This document shows, piece after piece, positions 16,466-25,384 of a stretch of 64,000 nt of DNA. This DNA is from Pedobacter psychrotolerans (GTDB lineage Bacteria; Bacteroidota; Bacteroidia; Sphingobacteriales; Sphingobacteriaceae), in contig NZ_SLWO01000002.1 of NCBI RefSeq assembly GCF_004340665.1, positions 429,587-493,586 of the forward strand, read 5' to 3'. The notes under the pieces were generated by a model. It had not been told where the DNA came from, ran no database searches, and worked only from the letters and a program-made list of their open reading frames with translations. The position numbers were made by a program, and so were the translations under genes. Numbering within the stretch: the first letter of the stretch is position 1; every line of letters starts with the position of its first letter.

Positions 16466-17467
16466 TTATCGTTGAATGATCTTGGCTGAGAATACGATTT
16501 GTTCGTTATCCAATTTGGTTTTAGAAGAAAGCTGCCTTAAAATTAATTGAATGATGGCTTCAGCGATTTCTTCCAGTGGCTGTTGCACTGCGGAAATACC
16601 TGGCGTATGCAATTCAAAAACCTCATGGTCATCATATGCAATTACACTTAAATTTTTTCCGATTTTTATTTTGGTTTGCTTTAAGACTTTAAGTCCGCTG
16701 ATGGCCAGATAATTGGTAGCAAAAAGTACGGCATCTGTTTCTACATTGCTGAACAGTTTTTCCATTTGCGCCCGGGTTTCACTTTCCTCCTGATTAAAAT
16801 AAACCTTTAAAACCAGATTTTCATCATAAGTGATACCATAGTCAACAAGTGCTTTCTTATATCCATCTAAACGTTCGGTAATTTGCTGAACATCTATATC
16901 TGTAGTAACGAGTGAAATTTTCTTTCTGCCTTGTTTTATAAAGCTTTCTACAGATTCATAAGTTGCCTTGAAGTGATCAGCACCAACATAATTGGTATCT
17001 AGACCTGGCAGACTTCGGTCAAAAAGAATAACCGGTTTACTATCAGTTAATAACTGCTGAATATCCTCTTCCAATCCCTTAATTGGCGATATGATATAAC
17101 CATCAACCTTTCTAGATTTAAACATGTTGATCAGTTCCTTTGCCTTTTCAACATTGTTCTCCGTACTGGAGTAAATAATTTTATAGCCTTTTTTATAGGC
17201 TTTATCTTCAATTAATCTGGCTATTCTGGAAAAAAAGGAATTGGAGATATCTTCAATAATTAATCCAATAATATTAGAATTTCCTGTCCTAAGGCTTCGG
17301 GCGATTTGATTTGGCTTATATCCGCTTTCGGCAATTATTTTTTCTACCTTTTTAATTACGGCTTCACTAATTGATTTATCGCGGGCTTTACCATTAATGA
17401 TAAAAGAAACTGTGGTGATGGATACGCCAGCTTCAACGGCAATATCTTTTATAGAAAGGGTTTTCAT
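16466..17467 (-). CDS. LacI family transcriptional regulator
   Basis: A 333-residue repressor. Residues 1-60 form the LacI helix-turn-helix and hinge (LSIKDIAVEAGVSITTVSFI, then GYKPNQIARSLRTGNSNIIGLI); residues about 62-330 form the periplasmic-binding-like sugar-sensing domain (ILFDRSLPGLDTNYVGADH; VIAYDDHEVFELHTPGISAVQQP). It is the only transcription factor in the 22-kb sugar-use block, and TAAAACGTTTTA-like palindromes with the central CG expected for LacI proteins occur upstream of PUL 1, the second BSP gene, the kinase, the DUF4965 gene and PUL 2. It is therefore the probable local regulator. The effector sugar is unknown. Confidence 0.95.
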   Translation of the reverse strand: MKTLSIKDIAVEAGVSITTVSFIINGKARDKSISEAVIKKVEKIIAESGYKPNQIARSLRTGNSNIIGLIIEDISNSFFSRIARLIEDKAYKKGYKIIYSSTENNVEKAKELINMFKSRKVDGYIISPIKGLEEDIQQLLTDSKPVILFDRSLPGLDTNYVGADHFKATYESVESFIKQGRKKISLVTTDIDVQQITERLDGYKKALVDYGITYDENLVLKVYFNQEESETRAQMEKLFSNVETDAVLFATNYLAISGLKVLKQTKIKIGKNLSVIAYDDHEVFELHTPGISAVQQPLEEIAEAIIQLILRQLSSKTKLDNEQIVFSAKIIQR

Positions 17468-17600
17468 TTAGGACACTTATTAACTGGGTACATTTCAGGT
17501 TAATCAATTTGATATAGCCTGCGATTGGGCTAATATAATGTATAATCGTTAATATTAATCGCTTAATGAAAATGAAACTAACATTTATTGTTAAAATAGA

Positions 17601-17624
17601 AAAAGGCGCCGTGTGGCGCCTTTT
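17601..17624 (-). terminator. Terminator of PUL 2
   Basis: Ten-base perfect stem AAAAGGCGCC/GGCGCCTTTT with GTGT loop, 13 bases past the PUL 2 susD stop. Both arms carry the A/T tracts, so it can act in either direction. It separates PUL 2 from lacI. Confidence 0.85.
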
Positions 17625-17636
17625 TATTGATGTTAA

Positions 17637-19289
17637 TTAATATCCCGGGTTTTGGGTGAGTTTTGTATTTAAATCTCTTTGTCTTTGTGGTATAGGATAC
17701 AAAGACCTAAACGATGCAGATGGCGAATGATCCCACCATTTCTCTGTAGTTAATTTACCAAATCTAATTAAGTCATCTCTTCTAAATCCTTCAAATATGA
17801 ATTCTCTCCCGCGTTCTGCCAGAAGTTCATTTAAATCCAGTGTACTTGTAGTATAAGCTTTTGACGGCCATATTGCCGGATCATATGCTCTGGATTTACA
17901 ATCATTAATTAATTGAACTGCCTCTGCAGTTGCAACACCACCATTTTTACGCATAATGGCTTCAGCTTTTGCAAAATAAATCCAGGTAAGTCGGTACACG
18001 TTCCAATCGGTATTATTATAGTTTGGATCTGGTTCAACCCTTACTCCATTTACTATACCTGGAATAGAATTACCCAATTTGTATTTATTAAATCTAACAC
18101 CACTATTTTCTTCACCTTCACTCATATTGCTAACGGTAGAATTTTTGGAATTTCTTTGAATATTATCAACAAATACAAGTGGTTTGCCTGCATACTCTAC
18201 AGTACCTTGAACATCAGACCCATCAGAAAACTTTTTCTGAGTTCCAAACAGTAACCAGCCAGTTTTACGCAAATCATCAGCCTCAAATTTTTCATAAACT
18301 CCTGGAATTAAAACAATACCATCGTTACCATTTCTGCCGCCGCCATAAATATCACGTTGTGCAAAATGATAAAACTCGCCTGTCCATGATGGTTCGAATT
18401 TAGCTCTGGTAAAATCATAAGCAATGGAGAAAATAACTTCTTTTGATTGATCATTGGTGTTTTTAAATTGATCTGTAATGTTTGGATCAAGAGCCATATT
18501 ACCATTTTGACCACCCGCCTCATTATTAATTAATTTATCAGCTGCCGCGATGCAATCATCCCACCGCTGTGTACCTGTCCATATCTCTGCATTAAGGTAT
18601 AACTCCACCAACATGGCGTAACCACTTGCCTGACTCATTCTACCCAATTGTGATTTTGCTAATTTGGGTACGTTATTGATATTATCTTTAATTTCCTTTT
18701 CAATAAAGTTGAAAACATCTTTCCTTGCAGTAGTATTTGGCAATACAGGATTTGATGGATCAACCAGATCTGTGGCAATTGGAATATTACCGAACAAATC
18801 CATCAGCTTTAGATAGTGGAATGTCCTAAGTAATTTTAGTTCTGCAACATAATCATTCTTTTCCTGTTGGGTAATGCCCATTTGCGCAATATCACGCTTC
18901 TCGATGTTTCCAATGGCGTCATTACAAAAACCAACTCCGCCATACATCAGAGACCATGCACTATTAATACCCCCTTCATCAACCGTCCACGTATGGTAAT
19001 GTAATCTTTTCCATTTACCACCATCTTCACCATGCGGACCCTTTGTTGGCCATGCCAATTGATCGGCTGAAAGTTCTGCTAATCGCCACCAGCTATCCTG
19101 ACCGGATGGTGTCACCCATGCATTGGCGTGCGTATATGGTCTTAAAACAGCAGAAACAACTTCGTTTTTATTAGAGTAGAATTTTTCAGCCGGGATAACA
19201 TCGTATGCATTTTCATCTAGTTTAGTGCACGCAGAACCCATACTTACCACTAATGCAAGGGCTGTATATATGATTGATTTATTTTTCAT
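17637..19289 (-). CDS. SusD/RagB family surface lipoprotein (PUL 2)
   Basis: A 550-residue SusD protein with type II signal peptide and lipidation Cys21 (GSAC), then TKLDENAYDVIPAEKFY. It has the TPR-like region (VAELKLLRTFHYLKLMDLFGNIP near 147-170) and the C-terminal RagB/SusD signature (LNELLAERGREFIFEGFRRDDLIRFG; SLYPIPQRQRDLNTKLTQNPGY). It begins 11 bases after the susC stop, so the two are one transcript. No degrading enzymes are encoded in this pair's own operon; they probably share the enzymes of the neighbouring genes. Ligand unknown. Confidence 0.96.
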   Translation of the reverse strand: MKNKSIIYTALALVVSMGSACTKLDENAYDVIPAEKFYSNKNEVVSAVLRPYTHANAWVTPSGQDSWWRLAELSADQLAWPTKGPHGEDGGKWKRLHYHTWTVDEGGINSAWSLMYGGVGFCNDAIGNIEKRDIAQMGITQQEKNDYVAELKLLRTFHYLKLMDLFGNIPIATDLVDPSNPVLPNTTARKDVFNFIEKEIKDNINNVPKLAKSQLGRMSQASGYAMLVELYLNAEIWTGTQRWDDCIAAADKLINNEAGGQNGNMALDPNITDQFKNTNDQSKEVIFSIAYDFTRAKFEPSWTGEFYHFAQRDIYGGGRNGNDGIVLIPGVYEKFEADDLRKTGWLLFGTQKKFSDGSDVQGTVEYAGKPLVFVDNIQRNSKNSTVSNMSEGEENSGVRFNKYKLGNSIPGIVNGVRVEPDPNYNNTDWNVYRLTWIYFAKAEAIMRKNGGVATAEAVQLINDCKSRAYDPAIWPSKAYTTSTLDLNELLAERGREFIFEGFRRDDLIRFGKLTTEKWWDHSPSASFRSLYPIPQRQRDLNTKLTQNPGY

Positions 19290-19300
19290 TTGATTATATT

Positions 19301-22300
19301 TTAAAAGCCTACGTTTACACCAAAAAGGAATGATCTTGTACTTGGATAAGCACCTCTACTATCAATACCTGGACCTAAGCCAGTATCTTGTACGAAATCA
19401 GGATCATTACCCGAGTAACCAGTAATTGTAGCTAAATTTTGTCCTGTAGCGTAAACACGCAGGTTACGGATGAACTTCGTTTTTAACTTGAAGTTATAAC
19501 CTAAAGTCACCTCATCAATTTTAACATTGGTTCCGTTTTCCAGGTAATAGTCTGAATACATAAAAGTATCGTTGATTTCACTATACTTTCCAAAAGCATC
19601 TCTTAAATAGTTAGAACCCGTAACAAATGGATTACCGTAAGTTAATGCTGTAGTATTTAAAATTTTATAATCAAACTTACCTCTTAGGAAAACCCTAAAA
19701 TCGAAATTTTTATAAGTAAAATTCGCGGTATATGAAGCGTAATATTTAGGTATGGCATTTCCCAGTGGAGCAAGATCTGTTAAGTTTTTATCTTTTGAGA
19801 TGTTTATCTTATCATTACGAACGGCTTCTCCATTTCTATTAAAGAAAAGCCATTTTCCATCAGCATCAAAGCCGGCGAAACGCTTCCCATAAAATATACC
19901 TACATCTTCCCCTTCGTAAGTGGTAATGGCATCACCCAAATCTCCTGCACCACCGATACCACCAAATGTTTTAAACTTAACTGCAAAAGCATCATTCGAG
20001 TAAGAATTCAAAGTGTTTTTAATGGTACTTCCTGTAAAATCCATGCTGAAGGTAAAATCCTTGGTTTTGATTGCCTGATAACTTAGAGCAAGTTCGATAC
20101 CTCTTGAAGAAATATTACCTACGTTGGCATAGATCTGGCTTTGAATATATGGCGGTTGAGGTGTAGTGTAAAGATCTAATAAATCCTTAGTTGTTCTATC
20201 AAACAAATCCAATGAACCTGTTAACTTGCTATTGAACAAGGTAAAATCGGCCCCGATGTTGGTTTCACGTTTCGATTCCCATTTCAAAAATGGATTTGGG
20301 TTACGTGTTGGCCCATAAGTTTCGCGATAACTGCCATCAGGATATAAATATTTTCCACCCGGACCGAGTGTTACCCTTGATGCATTATTTGCAAAACCGG
20401 AATTACCCGTTACACCATAACCTGCTCTTAATTTCAAATAATTAACCCACTTTACGTTTTCCATGAATTTTTCTTCGGTAACATTCCAACCTAATGATAC
20501 TGCTGGAAAATTTCCCCATTTGTTATTATCACCGAAACGAGAAGAACCTTCACGCCTCAAAATTAATTGCAACAAATATTTATTGTCAAACGCGTAGTTC
20601 ACTCTTCCGAAAAATGCAATTAGCGTATTGTCGTTTTTATAACTGCCCATTGACGCTTTTCCATCTGCTAATGCCTGTCCAACACCCATGTTATCTTCAT
20701 TGAACTGATCGTTCAGAAAACCTCTGGTACTCATTCTAGCACCTTCTTCTATATTGTAACGATAACTATAACCTGCCAATGCAGTAAAAGAATGTTTATC
20801 TGCAACAACTGTATTATATTGTAAAGTGGGCTCAAAGGCATAGGCCTGAGAAAGGAAATTATTTTTGAAAGCATAACCGCCGCTAGGGTAATCACTATTC
20901 TCGAAAGAATCTTCACTTGCTAAGGTTGCATATCCACCATCTAAATAATTGTCACGCTGCATAGATCCGAAAACACTTGCTTTTAATCCTTTAGTAATGT
21001 CAAAATCAGCTTTTAAATCTGCTGATGTTGTTTGCTGCTTGCGGTAACTGGTGTTATTAAATAATCTGGCATATTGGTTTGTACTTTGATTATCGTAGTA
21101 ATATGAACCATCTGGATTGTAAATTGGCTTAGTCGGATTTTTACCTAGCTCTTCTTCCCAACCGCTTCTGTTTAGCTCATTATTAAAAAAATCTGATGTT
21201 GCTCCATTAGATAGCAAATTCGCATTATTAACATTTGTAGCTAAGTTTAGTTGGATGTTCAACTTATCATCAAAGCCTTTTTGATTGATATTCAATCGAC
21301 CTGTATATTCTTTCCTTCCGTTTTCTAAAGCAATACCTTGTAAATCGCGGTAATTTAAACTTGCGCGATAGCTCGTTTTATCAGTACCACCTGATAACGC
21401 AAGATTATGATTTTGCGATAAATTGTCACGGTTGATCAGTGAACCATATAAGTCTTCACTTGCACCGTAATCACGGGCATTAACCTCTCCTGAATTGATT
21501 TTTGCCCTAAATTCTTCTGCTGATAAAAAATCTAATCTGTTTTGAATAAATTCTTTACGAATGTAGCTGGAGTAATTAAAGGTTGGCGGCCCTGGTTTGC
21601 CTTTTTTTGTTGTGATTAAGATTACCCCTGCATTTGCACTGGTGCCATAAATGGCAGCTCCAGATCCATCTTTTAACACATCGACCGATAAAATATCATC
21701 CTGTTGAAGCAAATCAGGATTACCGCCCGGAATCCCATCAATTACATAAAGCGGACTGGCACTACCCGCAACTGAAACCACACCACGGAGCTGCACACTT
21801 GGTCCTGAGTTTGGGTTCGAACTCCCAGCCCGGGTGATGTTTAATCCAGCAACTTTTCCCTGAATAAGATCTAACGGACTTCGGGCACCACTTTGTCTAA
21901 ATTGAGCAGTGTCAACGTGAGCAACAGCTGATGTTACCTCCTTCGATTTCATAGTACCATAACCAACCACCACTACATCACTCAAACTTTGAGCTCCTGA
22001 AGGGACAAGGTTAATCGTCAAAGGCGAAGCTCCCGTTCCTGCCGCAACGGATTTAGATTGGTAACCAATGTAGCTAAAAACCAAGACATCAGTTGGTGAG
22101 CCAACATTAATGCTGAATTTACCATCGCCTTGGGTTACAGCTGCCCCGGTTTTGCCTTGAATTTTAATTCCAACTCCTGGCAATCCGATTTTTTTTTCAT
22201 CTAAAACGATTCCCGTAATAGTCTTTTGTGCTACTGCAGTTTTCGGCGCAGCGGCTGGCACATCTTGAGGAGGAGGTGCTTGTACAGGGCTTGACCCTCC

Positions 22301-22510
22301 TAAGGGGTTTACCGGAACTTTAACAGAATCAGCTGGCTTTGAAGCCGGCACTTTTCTGGTAGTATCCTGTCTTTTCGTAGTGTCTTGCTGAAAATAAAAA
22401 CGATTTGTTTTAAATTTTTCGCTTTTAATTTCTGCAAACAGCTGGTGGCTTGAAAGTAGGAACAGGCATAGAAACCCCGTTATCCTGAGTAAATTAATTT
22501 TCATTAGCAA
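19301..22510 (-). CDS. SusC/RagA family TonB-dependent transporter (PUL 2), with proline-rich N-terminal linker
   Basis: A 1069-residue outer-membrane importer. After the signal peptide (to about residue 26, LFAE) comes an unusual stretch at about 41-95, rich in Thr, Pro, Ala and Lys (QQDTTKRQDTTRKVPASKP; APPPQDVPAAAPKTAV), before the carboxypeptidase-regulatory-like domain (97-170) and the plug (from about 178, VVVGYGTMKSKEVTSAV; LKDGSGAAIYGTSANAGVI). The barrel ends in FGVNVGF. PUL 1 and the third SusC lack the linker. The start could also be the ATG at 22504. Two LacI-type operators lie 169-212 bases upstream. Confidence 0.96.
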   Translation of the reverse strand: MLMKINLLRITGFLCLFLLSSHQLFAEIKSEKFKTNRFYFQQDTTKRQDTTRKVPASKPADSVKVPVNPLGGSSPVQAPPPQDVPAAAPKTAVAQKTITGIVLDEKKIGLPGVGIKIQGKTGAAVTQGDGKFSINVGSPTDVLVFSYIGYQSKSVAAGTGASPLTINLVPSGAQSLSDVVVVGYGTMKSKEVTSAVAHVDTAQFRQSGARSPLDLIQGKVAGLNITRAGSSNPNSGPSVQLRGVVSVAGSASPLYVIDGIPGGNPDLLQQDDILSVDVLKDGSGAAIYGTSANAGVILITTKKGKPGPPTFNYSSYIRKEFIQNRLDFLSAEEFRAKINSGEVNARDYGASEDLYGSLINRDNLSQNHNLALSGGTDKTSYRASLNYRDLQGIALENGRKEYTGRLNINQKGFDDKLNIQLNLATNVNNANLLSNGATSDFFNNELNRSGWEEELGKNPTKPIYNPDGSYYYDNQSTNQYARLFNNTSYRKQQTTSADLKADFDITKGLKASVFGSMQRDNYLDGGYATLASEDSFENSDYPSGGYAFKNNFLSQAYAFEPTLQYNTVVADKHSFTALAGYSYRYNIEEGARMSTRGFLNDQFNEDNMGVGQALADGKASMGSYKNDNTLIAFFGRVNYAFDNKYLLQLILRREGSSRFGDNNKWGNFPAVSLGWNVTEEKFMENVKWVNYLKLRAGYGVTGNSGFANNASRVTLGPGGKYLYPDGSYRETYGPTRNPNPFLKWESKRETNIGADFTLFNSKLTGSLDLFDRTTKDLLDLYTTPQPPYIQSQIYANVGNISSRGIELALSYQAIKTKDFTFSMDFTGSTIKNTLNSYSNDAFAVKFKTFGGIGGAGDLGDAITTYEGEDVGIFYGKRFAGFDADGKWLFFNRNGEAVRNDKINISKDKNLTDLAPLGNAIPKYYASYTANFTYKNFDFRVFLRGKFDYKILNTTALTYGNPFVTGSNYLRDAFGKYSEINDTFMYSDYYLENGTNVKIDEVTLGYNFKLKTKFIRNLRVYATGQNLATITGYSGNDPDFVQDTGLGPGIDSRGAYPSTRSFLFGVNVGF

Positions 22511-22678
22511 TTTATTATAGGTAAATATGGATAGAATTAGTCTCTACAAATGATTGACCTTTAAAGCAGAAATGCTTTCTTATGACATTGGCACATTTAT
22601 TCATTCGTTAACAGTTATTTGGTTAGTTATCTGATGATAAGATTGAATTGGGTCAATATTAAGCAAATATCCATCTAT

Positions 22679-22690
22679 TAAAACGATTTA
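22679..22690. promoter_or_regulatory. LacI-like operator TAAAACGATTTA upstream of PUL 2
   Basis: One mismatch from the TAAAACGTTTTA palindrome, 169 bases upstream of the PUL 2 susC start. A second, stronger half of the pair is at 22711-22722. Confidence 0.5.
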
Positions 22691-22710
22691 GTAAGTAAAA
22701 AACGTGTTAC

Positions 22711-22722
22711 AAAAACGTTTTA
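22711..22722. promoter_or_regulatory. LacI-like operator AAAAACGTTTTA upstream of PUL 2
   Basis: One mismatch from the perfect 12-mer, 32 bases from the other site, about three helical turns. A weaker related sequence (GTAAAAAACGTGTTAC) lies between them at about 22695-22710. Three clustered sites suggest cooperative binding. Confidence 0.55.
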
Positions 22723-22786
22723 GCTTAATTACGCCGGTAATGTAATACTTCAGAATTTATTGATGGATTAGAGGAAAAGCTTGAAT

Positions 22787-23890
22787 TTAATTTAGATAAG
22801 ATGTGATCAATTGTGCTGTTTTAGCTGATGCACCGGGCTTTCCCATCAAGCCTAACAATTGTTTATAATTACGGAGCATTTCATTTCTACCCTCCCCATC
22901 CAAGATCTGCACCAGCTCCTGGTTTACCTTTTGCGGATTGCAATCTTCCTGAATCAGTTCGGTCACAATTTTCCTATTTACGATGAGGTTAACGAGTGAT
23001 ATAAATTTGATTTTCACGAGCATCCTGGCGATTGCAATGGATATTGTGCCACCTTTATAAACCACTACCTGTGGTACTTCAAATAAAGCGGTTTCCAGCG
23101 TAGCGGTACCCGAAGCTACAATTGCAGCATGAGCCACATTCAACAGATTATAAGTGTTGTTAAAAAGTAAATGAACTTTTTTCTCTCCGGTAAACCGCTG
23201 ATAATAACCTTCAGAAAAAGTTGGTGCAGCAGCAATGACAAAGGTATAGTCTGGATAATTTTCGGTTACACTCAACATCACAGGCAACAAACGTTCAATT
23301 TCTTGCTTTCTACTTCCAGGAAGTAAGGCAATTATTTTCTGATCACCTATTTTATGGTTTATCCGAAAATCTGCATCAGGGTTAAATTGTGCAATTTCAT
23401 CCAATAATGGATTACCCACGTAATCTACTTCCATTCCCCATTCGCGATAAAAATCTACTTCAAAAGGCAGGATGCAAAACAGGTGGTCGACTATTTTTTT
23501 TATTTTAAGTACCCGTTTTTGATTCCAGGCCCATACTTTTGGTGAGATATAATAACAAACCTTAATGCCATTGGCTTTCGCAAAATCTGCTATTTTAAGG
23601 TTAAACCCGGGAAAATCAATCAAAATCAAAACATCCGGTTTCCAGCTAAGTACATCTTCCTTGCAGGCTTTCATGTTTTTAAAAATAGTTCGCAAATTCA
23701 AAACCACTTCTGTAAAACCCATGAAGGCCATCTCAGCATAATGCTTAACCAGTTCACCGCCTTCTACCTGCATTTTATCGCCACCAAAATACCTGAAAAC
23801 AGCATGGCTATCCTCTACTTTTAAAGCTTTCATCAGGTTTGCACCATGTAAATCGCCGGAAGCTTCTCCTGCTACGAGGTAATATTTCAT
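22787..23890 (-). CDS. lpxB: Lipid-A-disaccharide synthase
   Basis: Condenses UDP-2,3-diacylglucosamine with lipid X to form the lipid A disaccharide, at the inner face of the inner membrane. The 367-residue protein has the usual length. It starts MKYYLVAGEASGDLHGANL, the diagnostic LpxB N-terminus, and shows FMGFTEVVLNL, IDFPGFNLKIA, YYISPKVWAW, LLPGSRKQEIERLLPVM and the GT-B nucleotide-binding region ASGTATLETALFEVPQVVVYK. It lies in the conserved Bacteroidota order surE-small gene-lpxB on the minus strand. The 155-base gap to the small gene holds a dispersed inverted repeat. Confidence 0.97.
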   Translation of the reverse strand: MKYYLVAGEASGDLHGANLMKALKVEDSHAVFRYFGGDKMQVEGGELVKHYAEMAFMGFTEVVLNLRTIFKNMKACKEDVLSWKPDVLILIDFPGFNLKIADFAKANGIKVCYYISPKVWAWNQKRVLKIKKIVDHLFCILPFEVDFYREWGMEVDYVGNPLLDEIAQFNPDADFRINHKIGDQKIIALLPGSRKQEIERLLPVMLSVTENYPDYTFVIAAAPTFSEGYYQRFTGEKKVHLLFNNTYNLLNVAHAAIVASGTATLETALFEVPQVVVYKGGTISIAIARMLVKIKFISLVNLIVNRKIVTELIQEDCNPQKVNQELVQILDGEGRNEMLRNYKQLLGLMGKPGASAKTAQLITSYLN

Positions 23891-23910
23891 AATTCTTATG
23901 TTATAACAAA

Positions 23911-24037
23911 ATCGTCATTGCGAGGAAGCACGACGAAGCAATCTTTTATATTGTTATCCTGATTCATTAATCCTTTTTTGTTCCGGAAAGATTGCTTCAC
24001 CCCAGCTCATACTCCTCTTCTTCAGTTCGCAATGATG
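23911..24037. repeat. GTCATTGCGA-type inverted repeat
   Basis: The left arm (23911-23943) begins ATCGTCATTGCGAGGAAGCA and ends CGAAGCAATC; the right arm (about 23989-24037) runs from GATTGCTTC to TTCGCAATGATG. It is an imperfect copy of the element at 39150-39228, with a longer centre. It lies between lpxB and the small membrane protein gene. Confidence 0.7.
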
Positions 24038-24045
24038 CCTGTTTT

Positions 24046-24318
24046 TTAGAAAACTTTATAAGCAAAGAAAATTAAAGCGCACAAAAATGTAGCTGCTAAA
24101 ATTCCTCTTCCAATGTTGAGTTTATGGTATTTGAAAAAGTATTGCATGACATAAGCGTTGACGGCAATACTCCCAATATACAATAAATCGGCTTTCGCCA
24201 GAACTGCAACATGATGAATGATATACCAGGCCAATCCACATAAAATTCCCGGAATTATTAAACCCAGGCCGAGTCCAATCCAAACAGAATCATTCAGTTT
24301 CTTTAACTTATCATTCAT
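24046..24318 (-). CDS. Small membrane protein, three predicted segments
   Basis: A 90-residue protein with hydrophobic segments at about 13-33, 42-60 and 70-88 and a lysine-rich first turn (MNDKLKKLNDS). I do not recognise a family. It sits between surE and lpxB, 10 bases after the surE stop, so it is probably translated from the surE transcript. The position between surE and lpxB suggests an envelope-related role, but nothing in the sequence proves it. Codon usage and composition resemble the neighbours. Confidence 0.8.
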   Translation of the reverse strand: MNDKLKKLNDSVWIGLGLGLIIPGILCGLAWYIIHHVAVLAKADLLYIGSIAVNAYVMQYFFKYHKLNIGRGILAATFLCALIFFAYKVF

Positions 24319-24328
24319 TATTGATCGA

Positions 24329-25171
24329 TTAACCTAAATTTATTCCATCAGGTGATGAAACCTGAATGGCCTGATCAGATTTTGCTTTATTCACTACATC
24401 AAAATCCCAGCTGCTTAAAGTTTGAATGGCGTGATGAGCGGTTAAATCAAATTGTACTGGAACAATGGAAACATATCCATGTTCTAAAGCCCATACATCG
24501 GTATCTTCTCCACGATCAAAATTTTCGAACACACCGGTAAGCCAATAGTAGGGCCGGTTGTAAGGATCGGTTCGCTCATCAAATTCTTCCATCCATTTAG
24601 CATTCGCCTGCCTGCAGATCTTTATGCCTTTTAAATCTCCACCTTTGGGGAAATTAACATTTAACAAAGTACCTTCCGGCAAACCATTAGCTAAAACCTG
24701 CTTACAAATATTTTTAATATACTTTTTGGTATGGCTAAAATCCGCATCAGCGGCGAAATCATCCATAGAAAAACCAATGGATGGAATCTTTTCAATGGCA
24801 CCTTCCACCGCAGCAGACATGGTGCCTGAATAAAGCACATTAATAGAATTGTTCAATCCATGGTTAATTCCTGAAACACATAAATCAGGCTTTTTACCTT
24901 TGAATATTTTATTTACAGCAATTTTTACACAATCTACCGGTGTACCACTGCACTTATACATTTCTACACCTTCATAAAGAGAAACTTTATCAAAACGAAT
25001 CGGCTTTCCAATTGTAATGGCGTGCCCCATTCCGCTTTGCGGACTATCCGGCGCAACCACTACTACATTGCCGATTTCCTGCATTACTTCCATCAGATTC
25101 TTTATTCCTGTGGCCGTAATTCCATCATCATTAACCACTAAAATATTAGGCTTAGAACTTTGCTTTGTCAT
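24329..25171 (-). CDS. surE: 5'/3'-nucleotidase SurE
   Basis: Metal-dependent nucleoside monophosphate phosphatase, in the cytoplasm. The 280-residue protein begins MTKQSSKPNILVVNDDGITA; NDDG is the SurE metal and active-site motif. It also shows PDSPQSGMGHAITI, the SGINHGLNNSINVLYSGTMSAAVEGA block and LNVNFPKG. I place the start at the ATG at 25171; an in-frame TTG at 25201 would add ten residues with no family match. Length is slightly above the usual 250-265. It is the first gene of a minus-strand group with the small membrane protein gene and lpxB. Confidence 0.96.
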   Translation of the reverse strand: MTKQSSKPNILVVNDDGITATGIKNLMEVMQEIGNVVVVAPDSPQSGMGHAITIGKPIRFDKVSLYEGVEMYKCSGTPVDCVKIAVNKIFKGKKPDLCVSGINHGLNNSINVLYSGTMSAAVEGAIEKIPSIGFSMDDFAADADFSHTKKYIKNICKQVLANGLPEGTLLNVNFPKGGDLKGIKICRQANAKWMEEFDERTDPYNRPYYWLTGVFENFDRGEDTDVWALEHGYVSIVPVQFDLTAHHAIQTLSSWDFDVVNKAKSDQAIQVSSPDGINLG

Positions 25172-25298
25172 ACCGGCAAAAATACAGATAATTAAATTCA
25201 AGGCACAACAAACGCCAATTTAATATGCTATTTTCATTGGTTCACCATCTTTTGATTGAGATTTGTAAAAAGCATTTCATTCAATAAAAGAAAGCATA

Positions 25299-25306
25299 TA
25301 TATTTG
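25299..25306 (+). promoter_or_regulatory. Probable -7 element of the M16 peptidase gene
   Basis: TATATTTG fits the Bacteroidota consensus TAnnTTTG exactly. A TTTC about 20 bases upstream (25275-25278) is a weak -33 match. It would give an mRNA leader of about 70 bases before the ATG at 25385, which also argues against the upstream TTG start. Confidence 0.45.
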
Positions 25307-25384
25307 GGTGAAAATGAGTGCCTTATTTCACATTCTAGAAATAGGCAAATAGGCACCATTTCCTTAAACCAAAACAACAATTCA

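Noticed and set aside
25256..25384. Upstream TTG start for the M16 peptidase
   Set aside because: It would bury a clear signal peptide and lies before the predicted transcription start.
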